Source: a bacterium (lineage in GTDB: Bacteria > Patescibacteriota > SICC01). Taken from it: DNA of 54,037 bases. A program made the translations under genes and the position numbers. Below are positions 24,715-31,422 of this stretch, one piece after another. The stretch covers positions 1-54,037 of the forward strand of contig JAUYKS010000014.1 of assembly GCA_030699935.1 (NCBI GenBank), written 5' to 3'. Numbering within the stretch: the first letter of the stretch is position 1; each line of letters opens with the position of its first letter. Under the pieces are notes generated by a model. It was not told the origin of the DNA. It did not search any database and was given only the letters and a program-made list of their open reading frames with translations.

Positions 24715-25427
24715 TGACCCGGCTCGGAAAGCTGATTGCGATCGCCGGGATGGCCTCGCGCCGCCGGGCCGTGGAATTGGTGAAGGTCGGCAAGGTGCGG
24801 GTCGGCGGACGGGTCGAGAAGGATCCGGCCGTGGACGTGCCGCCGGACGCGTCAGTTACCGTGGACGGCCGGACATTGCGACGCGAACCGCTCCGGCACT
24901 ACCTGCTGCACAAGCCGGTCGGCACGGTCTCGACCGCGGCCGACACGCACGGTCGCCGGACGGTGACCGACTTGGTACCTAAGGGAGCGCGGGTCTATCC
25001 GGTCGGCCGGCTCGATGCCGATTCCAGCGGGCTGATCCTCCTGACGAACGACGGCGATTTGACGAACAAGCTGACCCATCCACGGCACGAGGTCCCGAAG
25101 ACCTACCGCGTCACGTTCGAGGGCGCGCTTTCCGAAAAGACGCTGGATCGGCTGCGTCGCGGCGTCCGGCTGCGCGAGACGAAGGGCCACGTCGTCACGA
25201 AGCCGGCGGATGTCCGGGTGGTCCGCTCCGGCCGGGGCAGCACCACGGCGGAACTCACCATCCGCGAAGGCCGGAACCGCCAGATCCGGCGGATGGGCGA
25301 AGCGGTCGGACACGCAGTGACGAACCTTGTCCGGATCAGGATGGGGCCGCTGTCGCTCGGACGGCTGCCAAAGGGCAAGTACCGGCCGCTCGAGCGGCGG
25401 GAACTGGACGCGCTCCGGAAGCTATGA
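24714..25427 (+). CDS. rluB: RsuA/RluB-family rRNA pseudouridine synthase
   Basis: The 237-aa enzyme converts a uridine in rRNA to pseudouridine. An N-terminal S4 RNA-binding domain (LGKLIAIAGMASRRRAVELV) is followed by the catalytic domain. The catalytic Asp lies in the motif GRLDADSSGLILLTNDG, and REGRNRQIRRM is the other conserved family block. RluB, RluE, RluF and RsuA cannot be told apart here; RluB is the most common form outside Proteobacteria. TGATG joins it to pyrB. Its 3' end overlaps the end of the opposite-strand dehydrogenase fragment by 6 bp. Confidence 0.93.
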   Translation: MTRLGKLIAIAGMASRRRAVELVKVGKVRVGGRVEKDPAVDVPPDASVTVDGRTLRREPLRHYLLHKPVGTVSTAADTHGRRTVTDLVPKGARVYPVGRLDADSSGLILLTNDGDLTNKLTHPRHEVPKTYRVTFEGALSEKTLDRLRRGVRLRETKGHVVTKPADVRVVRSGRGSTTAELTIREGRNRQIRRMGEAVGHAVTNLVRIRMGPLSLGRLPKGKYRPLERRELDALRKL

Positions 25428-25868
25428 TCTTTGCGGCGAGCCGCCCAAAGCGTCCGGATTGACCTCCGGTACGACCAAGGGCACGCCGGGATCCATCCGG
25501 AACTCGCTGGACATGTCGATCACCTCGCAACCCGCTTCGGCTGCCAGAGGAGCCCACTCACGCGAGACGTCCGCATCCGTCGCGAAGAACGCGAGATCGA
25601 AATCCCGGAAGTCCACTTCTTCGAACGTCTTGACGACCAGGCCTTCACCCTTGAATCGGACGTTCGTTCCCGCCGAGTGTTCCGAAGCTACGACCGTCAA
25701 CTCGGACACCGGAAAAGACCGGACCTCGAGCTGATTCAATAATTCCCGCCCGGCCACGCCGGTGGCTCCGGCCACCAGGACCCGGTAGCCTTGAGGCTCC
25801 CGTTCAGCGTCCGGCCTGTTTTCCTGGTTTTCCTGACGTGTCATGGTTAACGAACGATTGTACTTCAT
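25422..25868 (-). pseudogene. asd: truncated aspartate-semialdehyde dehydrogenase (N-terminal domain)
   Basis: The 148-aa ORF matches only the N-terminal NAD(P)-binding domain of Asd: VLVAGATGVAGRELLNQLEVR, then VVASEHSAGTNVRF, the strand LAFFATDADVSREWAP and the closing block FRMDPGVPLVVPEVN. After that the frame ends in a few unrelated residues where the rluB gene lies on the other strand. The catalytic Cys (in NCTT) and the whole C-terminal domain are missing, so it cannot act as a dehydrogenase. The start, either 25868 or ATG 25844, lies inside the end of the GDPD gene. It is most likely a remnant; a recruited binding domain is possible because the remaining fold looks intact. Confidence 0.75.
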
Positions 25869-26424
25869 CGGTGATCACTCCGTCGACCGGTAAGCCGCTC
25901 CATCGTTTCGGCACGAAGACGGTTACGCGTTGCGGCGTCTTCCGGAGTGCACGGGCGGTCAGGCTCAGGTGCCAGGTGTGGAACTCCGAAACCCCGAGCG
26001 ACTTCGCGAACCGCCGGTCCCAGCCCAGCCACCGTGTTATGAATACCATGTGGAGTTGCGGATACTGACGCTTGGCATAGCGCAGCGTTCCCGGCCAGCA
26101 AGAGGAAACTACCAGACCCGGCCGGTGCGTTACGTCGCTGAGCAGCCGCAACACCTTCCGATCGTGACGTCGGCTGAGATGGCGGCGTTTGAGGTGCAGA
26201 AAAACCGGGCAGTCGAGTTCATCCAGCACTTCCTTGAGCGACTCTTTCGGCTGCCGCGGCGGATGGGCGAGCATCAGCTTCCCGCCGATCAGCTGCACGT
26301 CCAGCTCTACCGCGTCCGCGCCATTGCGAATCGCGTCCCGGCAACTCGCCAAGGTGTTCTCGTCCGGACCCGCGCCGTTCCCGCGGTGTCCGATGACCTC
26401 AAGCCGCCGCTTCCGCGCCTGCAT
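25804..26424 (-). CDS. glycerophosphodiester phosphodiesterase
   Basis: The 206-aa GDPD enzyme hydrolyses glycerophosphodiesters to glycerol 3-phosphate and an alcohol. Its TIM-barrel motifs are visible: GHRGNGAGPDENTLASC at the N-terminus, DAVELDVQL with the Glu and Asp metal ligands, and LMLAHPP with the second His. It is shorter than typical GDPDs (230-250 aa). No signal peptide is seen, so it is cytoplasmic. The start ATG 26424 shares one base with the stop of the upstream membrane-protein gene (TGATG). The truncated asd starts inside its 3' end. Confidence 0.9.
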   Translation of the reverse strand: MQARKRRLEVIGHRGNGAGPDENTLASCRDAIRNGADAVELDVQLIGGKLMLAHPPRQPKESLKEVLDELDCPVFLHLKRRHLSRRHDRKVLRLLSDVTHRPGLVVSSCWPGTLRYAKRQYPQLHMVFITRWLGWDRRFAKSLGVSEFHTWHLSLTARALRKTPQRVTVFVPKRWSGLPVDGVITDEVQSFVNHDTSGKPGKQAGR

Positions 26425-26888
26425 CACTCGGTGCGGTAGCGGAACGCGAAGGCCAGTCCGCCGAAGAGATATCCGAAGAGCAGGCCGGTCACGCCGAGCG
26501 CGCTCACCATCTCCGGATCGATCAGCCGGCCGATGATCTGCACGACGACGACGTACGCGGCCAGAGCGAACAGCAGGGAGGTGGAAAGTACTCCGTACTT
26601 CCGGAGCTTCGGCCAGAGCAATGCCCAGACGATGCCGATCAGCGCCCAGACGACGAAGTGGACGGCCGACCCGACCAGCCAATCCAGCCCGAATCCGGGC
26701 GAATCCAACGCGTCCGGCCCGAGCACCGACGCGGACACGAACGAGCCGTAATCGGCCGCCGCGCCGCTGCCGAGCGCGCCGATCAACAGCGCCCACGCCC
26801 AGACGACCGCGCCGGCGACCAGGCCGGCCAACAGGCCCCGGTCCAGCTTGGGCACGTGTTTCCGTTCGACGACGTTCACTTGCGGCAT
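26424..26888 (-). CDS. four-span membrane protein, unknown
   Basis: The 154-aa product has four membrane segments (LLAGLVAGAVVWAWALL, then a segment around VGSAVHFVVWALIGIVW, next LLFALAAYVVVVQII, and the last around GLLFGYLFGGLAFAF). The order and the glycines resemble small YqhR/DUF-type membrane proteins, without a firm match. TATGAT ends 6 nt before the ATG on the minus strand and no ribosome site is seen, so the transcript is probably leaderless. It is the first gene of a leftward run with GDPD and the asd remnant. Confidence 0.65.
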   Translation of the reverse strand: MPQVNVVERKHVPKLDRGLLAGLVAGAVVWAWALLIGALGSGAAADYGSFVSASVLGPDALDSPGFGLDWLVGSAVHFVVWALIGIVWALLWPKLRKYGVLSTSLLFALAAYVVVVQIIGRLIDPEMVSALGVTGLLFGYLFGGLAFAFRYRTE

Positions 26889-26944
26889 GTGGTTATCATA
26901 CTCGATATACTTCTAGAGAGGCTGCCTTAGCCTTTCACAACCAA

Positions 26945-27018
26945 GCCGCCTTAGCTCAGTTGGCCAGAGCAGTCCCTTCGTAAGGGAAAGGTCCCCGGTT
27001 CGAATCCGGGAGGCGGCT
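26945..27018 (+). tRNA. tRNA-Thr (CGT)
   Basis: A 74-nt cloverleaf: acceptor GCCGCCT with AGGCGGC, D arm GCTC/GAGC, anticodon stem TCCCT/AGGGA with loop holding CGT, T arm CCCGG/CCGGG around TTCGAAT. T, C, A follow the acceptor stem, so CCA is not encoded. The next gene starts 11 nt on. Confidence 0.95.
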
Positions 27019-27029
27019 CAGAGGAACCC

Positions 27030-27707
27030 GTGTCGACCAAACTCAAGCACATCGAGAAGGCCCAGCGCATCACCGAGCGGGTGTTCGATGAGCTGCTGAA
27101 GGAAGTCCGGGCCGGGCGGACCGAGCGGGAGCTGGCGCGCCTGATCCGCACGTTGGCGAAGCGCCACGGTGCGGACGGACTCTCGTTCGACCCGATCGTC
27201 GCGGCCGGACGGAGCGCTGCCGACCCGCACGCCAAGCCGGGGAACCGAAAGCTCCGCCGCGGCCAACTCCTGATGATCGATCTCGGCGTACGCTCCGGAG
27301 GGTACTGCTCGGACATGACCCGCATGGTCGCGATCGGGCCGCCCACGGCGGAAGCGCGGAAGGCGTACGGAATCGTGCTCCGGGCCCAACGAGCCGCGAT
27401 CCGTGCCGCCCGGGCCGGCATGGTCGCCCGCGACTTGGACGCCGTCGCCCGAGGCATCATCGCCCGCGCCGGGTACGGCAAGTACTTCGTGCACGCGCTC
27501 GGCCACGGGGTCGGACGGAATATCCACCAGGACCCGCGACTTACCCCGAAGCGCCGCCACCGGCTCAAGGCCGGCGACGTGATCACGGTCGAGCCGGGCA
27601 TCTACCTGCCCGGCCGGCTCGGCGTCCGGATCGAGGACATGCTGGTGCTCACCGCCCGCGGCAACCGCAACCTCACCGGGACACCGAAGCGCCTGCGGGT
27701 GCTCTGA
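27030..27707 (+). CDS. M24-family metallopeptidase (Xaa-Pro aminopeptidase-like)
   Basis: The 225-aa enzyme is the pita-bread catalytic domain of the M24 family alone. Metal ligands are visible: Asp pair in MIDLGVRSGGYCSDMTR, His in GHGVGRNIHQDP, Glu in TVEPGIYLPG and Glu in VRIEDM. It lacks the N-terminal creatinase-like domain of full-length PepP/PepQ (about 350 aa), a short form that also resembles methionine aminopeptidase. The pattern around GHGVGRNIHQDP favours a Pro-directed peptidase. The start is GTG, 11 nt after tRNA-Thr, with GAGGAA before it. Confidence 0.88.
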   Translation: MSTKLKHIEKAQRITERVFDELLKEVRAGRTERELARLIRTLAKRHGADGLSFDPIVAAGRSAADPHAKPGNRKLRRGQLLMIDLGVRSGGYCSDMTRMVAIGPPTAEARKAYGIVLRAQRAAIRAARAGMVARDLDAVARGIIARAGYGKYFVHALGHGVGRNIHQDPRLTPKRRHRLKAGDVITVEPGIYLPGRLGVRIEDMLVLTARGNRNLTGTPKRLRVL

Positions 27708-27722
27708 ACCGCGCGGGCCCGA

Positions 27723-27728
27723 TATAAT
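27723..27728 (+). promoter_or_regulatory. -10 box of tRNA-Gly
   Basis: A consensus TATAAT ends 10 nt before the tRNA, which places the transcription start close to the mature 5' end. No good -35 box is seen. Confidence 0.55.
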
Positions 27729-27738
27729 CAACGGGTAC

Positions 27739-27809
27739 GCGGGTATCGTATAGTGGCATTACGCGTGCTTCCCAAGCACGAAAGAGGAGTTCGATTCTCC
27801 TTACCCGCT
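27739..27809 (+). tRNA. tRNA-Gly (CCC)
   Basis: A 71-nt cloverleaf: acceptor GCGGGTA with TACCCGC, anticodon stem GTGCT/AGCAC with loop TTCCCAA, T arm AGGAG/CTCCT around TTCGATT. T, C, A follow the acceptor stem. The ATG of the next gene is only 4 nt after the mature 3' end. Confidence 0.95.
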
Positions 27810-27813
27810 CAAT

Positions 27814-28275
27814 ATGATGAAAGACCTGAAACAGTTGATCGTCGATTACCTGAATGAGCAGAAGCTCATGCAGTTGGCGACCGACACGGACGGGAAGCCG
27901 TGGGCTTGCAGCGTTTGGTTCGGATTCGACGAGGATCTCAATATCTACTTCTTCAGCTCGACCGCGCGGCGCCACTCAAAGGAGATCGAAAATAACGGCA
28001 ACGTGGCCGGTGCCGTCGTGTTGCCGCATGAGCCGAGCGATCCGCCGCGAGGCCTTCAGTTCGAAGGCGTCGCTGAGAAGTTGACGGATCCTGACGATCT
28101 CGCCAAGGCCCGTTCCGTCTACGAAGGCAGGATTTTCGACGCCGAGCAGGTCGACGAATTTATGGCGAACCAGGAAAATCCGCACATGTTCTACCGAATC
28201 AGGCCGTCCAAGTTCGTGCTGTTCGACGTGGTGAACTTCCCGGACGACCCGCGGCAGGAATTCGAAGTAACGTAG
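27814..28275 (+). CDS. pyridoxamine 5'-phosphate oxidase-like flavin protein
   Basis: The 153-aa protein has the split-barrel flavin-binding fold of the PNPOx-like family. Family features are an N-terminal helix, then LMQLATDTDGKPWACSVWFG, a strand NIYFFSSTARRHSKEI and FEGVAEKLTD. It probably binds FMN, F420 or heme and reduces a small molecule; the exact role is unknown. Its ATG is 4 nt after the mature end of tRNA-Gly and no other promoter is seen, so it must be made from the tRNA transcript. It is the first of five small enzyme genes on the same strand. Confidence 0.85.
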   Translation: MMKDLKQLIVDYLNEQKLMQLATDTDGKPWACSVWFGFDEDLNIYFFSSTARRHSKEIENNGNVAGAVVLPHEPSDPPRGLQFEGVAEKLTDPDDLAKARSVYEGRIFDAEQVDEFMANQENPHMFYRIRPSKFVLFDVVNFPDDPRQEFEVT

Positions 28276-28282
28276 ACGACCC

Positions 28283-28780
28283 ATGGCAAAAACTGCCCTC
28301 ATCGTCGTCGACGTTCAGAATTATTTCGTGAACGAGCACACCGCCGGGATTCCCGGCAAGGTCGTCGACTATATCCGTTCACGTAAACCGGAGACGGTTT
28401 TCTTCACGCGTTTTGTAAACAGGGAAGGTTCCAATTTCGTGAAGTCGCTTGGCTGGCGCGAGTGCATGAGCAGTCCCGACATCGATTTGCATTCGGAACT
28501 TGCCGACTTTGCCGACGAATCAAATACTTTCGACAAGACGAGCTTCTCGATCTTTCACTCGAAAGCTTTGGCGGACCGTCTGAAAGAAGCCAAAGTGACG
28601 AACATCCAACTTTGCGGTATCGACACCGATGCCTGCGTATTAGTCTCGGCGTTCGAAGCATTCGATCGAGGCTATGACGTAGAGGTTTTGGAAGAACTTA
28701 CGGGAAGCCATCATGGCAAAGGACTGTACGACTCGGCAATGGAAATCATTCGGAAAAACCTGAGGCGTAACCGTGTTTAA
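28283..28780 (+). CDS. isochorismatase-family cysteine hydrolase
   Basis: The 165-aa enzyme has the catalytic triad of the isochorismatase/nicotinamidase superfamily: Asp in LIVVDVQNYF, Lys in TFDKTSFSIF and Cys in GIDTDACVLVSA. The cis-peptide region before the Cys (LCGIDTD) is also typical. The DxH metal site of nicotinamidases is not evident, so a generic amidase of this family is the safer name. It follows the PNPOx-like gene by 7 bp and shares one base with the start of the next gene. Confidence 0.9.
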   Translation: MAKTALIVVDVQNYFVNEHTAGIPGKVVDYIRSRKPETVFFTRFVNREGSNFVKSLGWRECMSSPDIDLHSELADFADESNTFDKTSFSIFHSKALADRLKEAKVTNIQLCGIDTDACVLVSAFEAFDRGYDVEVLEELTGSHHGKGLYDSAMEIIRKNLRRNRV

Positions 28781-29346
28781 TGGGTTCTCGAATGTCTTTT
28801 AATCCCGAGTCCACCGCTCAGGCCGAGTACGAATTCTGGCGGGCGCATAACGACAAGGACGTGCCTCGGCTACGGGCTGCGCTGGAGTCATGGACCGGCG
28901 AGCTGTATGACCTCGATCCGGATGCGTCCACGGAAGCGGTCGAGCACCTGCTCGAAGCGACCCAGCATCACGACGTCCGGGATTGGGATGCCGCGACCAA
29001 GTGCGCCGCGGGATACTACCAAGTCGTCGCGGAGCGTTCCGGCCTGCACTTCAGTCCGCGCCGCGCCGGGGCTCTCGAAGTAAGCTGGTGGCGCATCCAT
29101 GACGACCTCGAACACGAGACCGACAAGACGCCGCTGGTAGACGCCTTCTGCGGGCTCTACGCGGAAGTCCTCGGCGTACCCCAGGACGTGATCCGGGAAT
29201 CCTGCAAGCTGAAGGCGGAAGCGACGGTCGAGCACGACCGGGCCGAGGATTCGGACACCGCTCCCGAAAAGGTCGAGGAGCATTGGGGTGCGGCTGCTCA
29301 AGCACTTGAGCAAAGTTACCGCTTGATGAAGAACTCTATCAGTTAA
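28780..29346 (+). CDS. hypothetical helical protein (188 aa)
   Basis: I do not recognise this protein with confidence. It is soluble, acidic and largely helical, with Trp-rich motifs (YEFWRAHNDKD, VSWWRIHDDLEHE) and a block LVDAFCGLYAEVLGVP. A run of regularly spaced His, Glu and Trp residues suggests a four-helix bundle, perhaps metal-binding, but no site is proven. The ATG at 28780 overlaps the previous stop by one base; an alternative ATG lies 12 nt later. It sits in the run of small hydrolases. Confidence 0.65.
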   Translation: MGSRMSFNPESTAQAEYEFWRAHNDKDVPRLRAALESWTGELYDLDPDASTEAVEHLLEATQHHDVRDWDAATKCAAGYYQVVAERSGLHFSPRRAGALEVSWWRIHDDLEHETDKTPLVDAFCGLYAEVLGVPQDVIRESCKLKAEATVEHDRAEDSDTAPEKVEEHWGAAAQALEQSYRLMKNSIS

Positions 29347-29360
29347 TCGTCTTTTTCAAC

Positions 29361-29984
29361 ATGACAAAACTACCCCCGCCCATTTCTCTGCAAAACCGCT
29401 ACTACGGTTTCCGACACGGTCAGAGCGAGGCCAACGTCCTGAATAAGATCATCAGTGATCCGAAAGTCGGCACCAAGCGCTTCGGCCTTTCGGACGCCGG
29501 CCGCAAACAGGTGATCGAGTCGGTGCGCGCCAACCGTGCGGTACTGGAACGGGCCGTGCTCTACTCCTCGGACTTCCTGCGGGCGAAAGAAACCGCGGAG
29601 GTAATCGCGGAAACGATAAAATCCGGGCCGAGGTCTTCGGAATCCATCCATTTCGATCGCCGACTACGCGAGCGTTTCTTCGGTGATTTTGACGGCGGAG
29701 ACCACGAAGCCTACGTCCGGGTGTGGAGCGCGGACCGGCAGTCGGCCAAAGACAGCAAGAATGGCGTCGAGCCGGTGATCCACGTCGCGGAAAGGGTTTC
29801 CGCCCTGGTCCGAGAACTTGAAAAAGAAATGACAGGTCGGGATATCGTACTTGTCGCACATGGAGACCCGTTGCAGATCACGGAAACCTGGATGCAAGGG
29901 GACGAGCTGGAGAACCACCGGGCCCATCAGTTCGACACGGCCGAGGTCCGGCCGCTTAATCCGGCCGGCGGTAACGACGTATAG
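29361..29984 (+). CDS. histidine phosphatase family protein
   Basis: The 207-aa enzyme has the RHG motif GFRHGQSEANV at residues about 17-27, which holds the catalytic His. Other family parts are RFGLSDAGRKQ, SSDFLRAKETAE and the second His in VLVAHGDPLQI. It belongs to the phosphoglycerate-mutase-like histidine phosphatases. Substrate unknown; neighbours acting on nucleotides (cytidine deaminase next door) suggest a nucleotide or sugar-phosphate substrate. ATG 29361 follows a short gap after the previous gene. Confidence 0.9.
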   Translation: MTKLPPPISLQNRYYGFRHGQSEANVLNKIISDPKVGTKRFGLSDAGRKQVIESVRANRAVLERAVLYSSDFLRAKETAEVIAETIKSGPRSSESIHFDRRLRERFFGDFDGGDHEAYVRVWSADRQSAKDSKNGVEPVIHVAERVSALVRELEKEMTGRDIVLVAHGDPLQITETWMQGDELENHRAHQFDTAEVRPLNPAGGNDV

Positions 29985-29991
29985 TGGATTC

Positions 29992-30486
29992 ATGCAAAAG
30001 CTTTCCGGCGCCGACTTCGAACCCGTCCGGCCGTTCTTCGAAGCGGCCGCTGAAGCCGCCCAACGCGCGACCTGCCGCAAGGCGCGCTGCGGTTCGGTAA
30101 TCGTCAAAGAAGGACGCGTGATCGGCACCGGCTACAACTCGCCGCTGCTCGACAAGGAAGAGAACCGGACGTGCGACAACGACTACGACGCATCGAAGAA
30201 GCGGGCGTACGGCCGGACCTGTTGCGTCCATGCCGAGTGGCGCGCGATTCTCGATGCCAGCAAGCGATATCCCGACAAGATCGACGGCTCGACCATCTAC
30301 TTCATGCGGATCGACGACGACGGAAACTTCACCCCGGCCGGCGATCCGTTCTGTACCGTCTGTAGCCGCCTAGCGGCAGAATCCGGAATCGCCTACTTTG
30401 CGTTATGGAACGAGGACGGTGCGTACATCTATGACGCCGAAGAATACAACCGGAAGTCGTACGAGTTTTTCAGTCAGACCGTCTAA
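29992..30486 (+). CDS. cytidine/deoxycytidylate deaminase-like enzyme
   Basis: The 164-aa protein has the zinc motif of the CDA/dCMP deaminase superfamily: CVHAEWRAI gives the His ligand and the catalytic Glu, and FCTVCSRLA gives the two Cys ligands. Extra Cys residues (ATCRKARCGSV and RTCC) may form a second structural site as in dCMP deaminases. The dCMP deaminase/ComEB branch is the best guess. The track ORF begins upstream; ATG 29992 lies 6 nt after TATAGT, which gives it its own leaderless promoter inside the run. Confidence 0.88.
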   Translation: MQKLSGADFEPVRPFFEAAAEAAQRATCRKARCGSVIVKEGRVIGTGYNSPLLDKEENRTCDNDYDASKKRAYGRTCCVHAEWRAILDASKRYPDKIDGSTIYFMRIDDDGNFTPAGDPFCTVCSRLAAESGIAYFALWNEDGAYIYDAEEYNRKSYEFFSQTV

Positions 30487-30495
30487 TAGCCGGAC

Positions 30496-30888
30496 TTAAA
30501 TTCCGCTGCCGTTGTACGGGCTGACTTCGACGCCAAGCGCTTCAGATAGTGCGGCTAGGAACCGCTCATGGGTAACCAGGGCGTCGTTGTGCATCCGCTC
30601 GGGTGTTCCGTAGTTCGCTTTATTGCGCTTGATCGTAATATTGGTTCCACCCCGTGGGTGTTCTTCGCCGACCTCAACCTTTGCGCCGTCGTCACCATCC
30701 TTCATTAGCTCCCTAAGGAAGTTCAATCGTTCGCCGACCAGTACTCCGTTCGGAAACGTATACATCAAGGTGTGTCCCATCAGCTGAAAGCCGAGTTCTA
30801 CCGGAACCGGCGTTTCCGATCCTCCCTTACGTTCTGCGTGCCAATCGTAGTCACGAACAGTAGCTAGTTCCGAAGCTTGTTCTGCCAT
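30496..30888 (-). CDS. hypothetical protein (130 aa)
   Basis: The 130-aa product is a soluble, mixed alpha/beta protein of unknown family. Notable parts are FQLMGHTLMYTFPNGVLVG in the middle and a Lys/Arg block TNITIKRNKANYG. No signal peptide is seen. It is a single-gene transcript: a good promoter (TTGAAA-N17-TACGAT) lies upstream on the minus strand, and AAAGG precedes the ATG at a 7-nt spacing. The convergent deaminase gene ends 10 bp away. Confidence 0.65.
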   Translation of the reverse strand: MAEQASELATVRDYDWHAERKGGSETPVPVELGFQLMGHTLMYTFPNGVLVGERLNFLRELMKDGDDGAKVEVGEEHPRGGTNITIKRNKANYGTPERMHNDALVTHERFLAALSEALGVEVSPYNGSGI

Positions 30889-30914
30889 GCGATACCTTTC
30901 GTTATTAACAGAGA

Positions 30915-30943
30915 ATCGTACTGTAGTCCGCGTGGCATTTCAA
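30915..30943 (-). promoter_or_regulatory. sigma70-type promoter for the 130-aa protein
   Basis: On the minus strand TTGAAA (complement of 30938-30943) and TACGAT (complement of 30915-30920) are exactly 17 bp apart. The leader is about 20 nt with AAAGG before the ATG. Confidence 0.7.
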
Positions 30944-30964
30944 TTATTCAGCGGCACAACAAAA

Positions 30965-30990
30965 GAACCCCGGCCGAAACCGGGGCTCTT
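30965..30990 (-). terminator. terminator of the RRM gene
   Basis: On the minus strand GAGCCCCGG-TTTCGGCC-GGGGTTC forms a strong stem with a GAAA/TTTC loop and is followed by TTTTGTT. It lies 22 bp after the RRM stop codon. Confidence 0.8.
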
Positions 30991-31011
30991 CCTTAAATCG
31001 ACGTAACCGAG

Positions 31012-31260
31012 TTACTGCCGGGGCGTTGCTTCGCGAACGGTAAGCTCTCGTCCGTCGAGCTCCTTACCGTTGAGCTCGGCGACAGCCTTGTCGGCTTGCG
31101 CGTCGTCTTCGAACTTCACGAATCCGAATCCGCGACTGCGGCCCGAATCCCGATCGGCGACGACGTTAGCTTCGGTCGGGCTGTAGGCAGCAAAATGCTG
31201 CTTCAGTCCGTCGCTGTTGGCACTCCAAGGGAGGTTACCAACGAACAGTTCCTTAGCCAT
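31012..31260 (-). CDS. RRM-domain RNA-binding protein
   Basis: The 82-aa protein is a single RNA recognition motif. RNP2 is LFVGNLPW at the N-terminus and RNP1 is SRGFGFVKF near residue 45; the fold ends with GRELTVREA. Such small glycine-poor RRM proteins are known in cyanobacteria and other bacteria and are often cold-induced. It probably binds single-stranded RNA as a chaperone. The ribosome site AAGGAG 8 nt before ATG lies in a perfect 7-bp hairpin with its leader, and a strong terminator follows the gene. Confidence 0.95.
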   Translation of the reverse strand: MAKELFVGNLPWSANSDGLKQHFAAYSPTEANVVADRDSGRSRGFGFVKFEDDAQADKAVAELNGKELDGRELTVREATPRQ

Positions 31261-31264
31261 GAAC

Positions 31265-31289
31265 GGCTCCTTTCTTTACCAGAGGAGCC
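31265..31289 (-). promoter_or_regulatory. hairpin that sequesters the RRM ribosome site
   Basis: In the mRNA GGCUCCU pairs perfectly with AGGAGCC across an 11-nt loop. The 3' arm contains the AGGAG ribosome-binding site of the RRM gene. This would lower translation when folded and allow control by temperature or by the RRM protein itself. Confidence 0.65.
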
Positions 31290-31422
31290 TCGGACTAACC
31301 TAACACTCAAACTCTGCATTGATACGACGCGCTAAGACTACATTAACCGCATGGTTTTGGCAAATTTATGGCAAGGCAGCGATAAATCCGGTACACTGCA
31401 AGGTCTTTGTCTTAGATTAACT

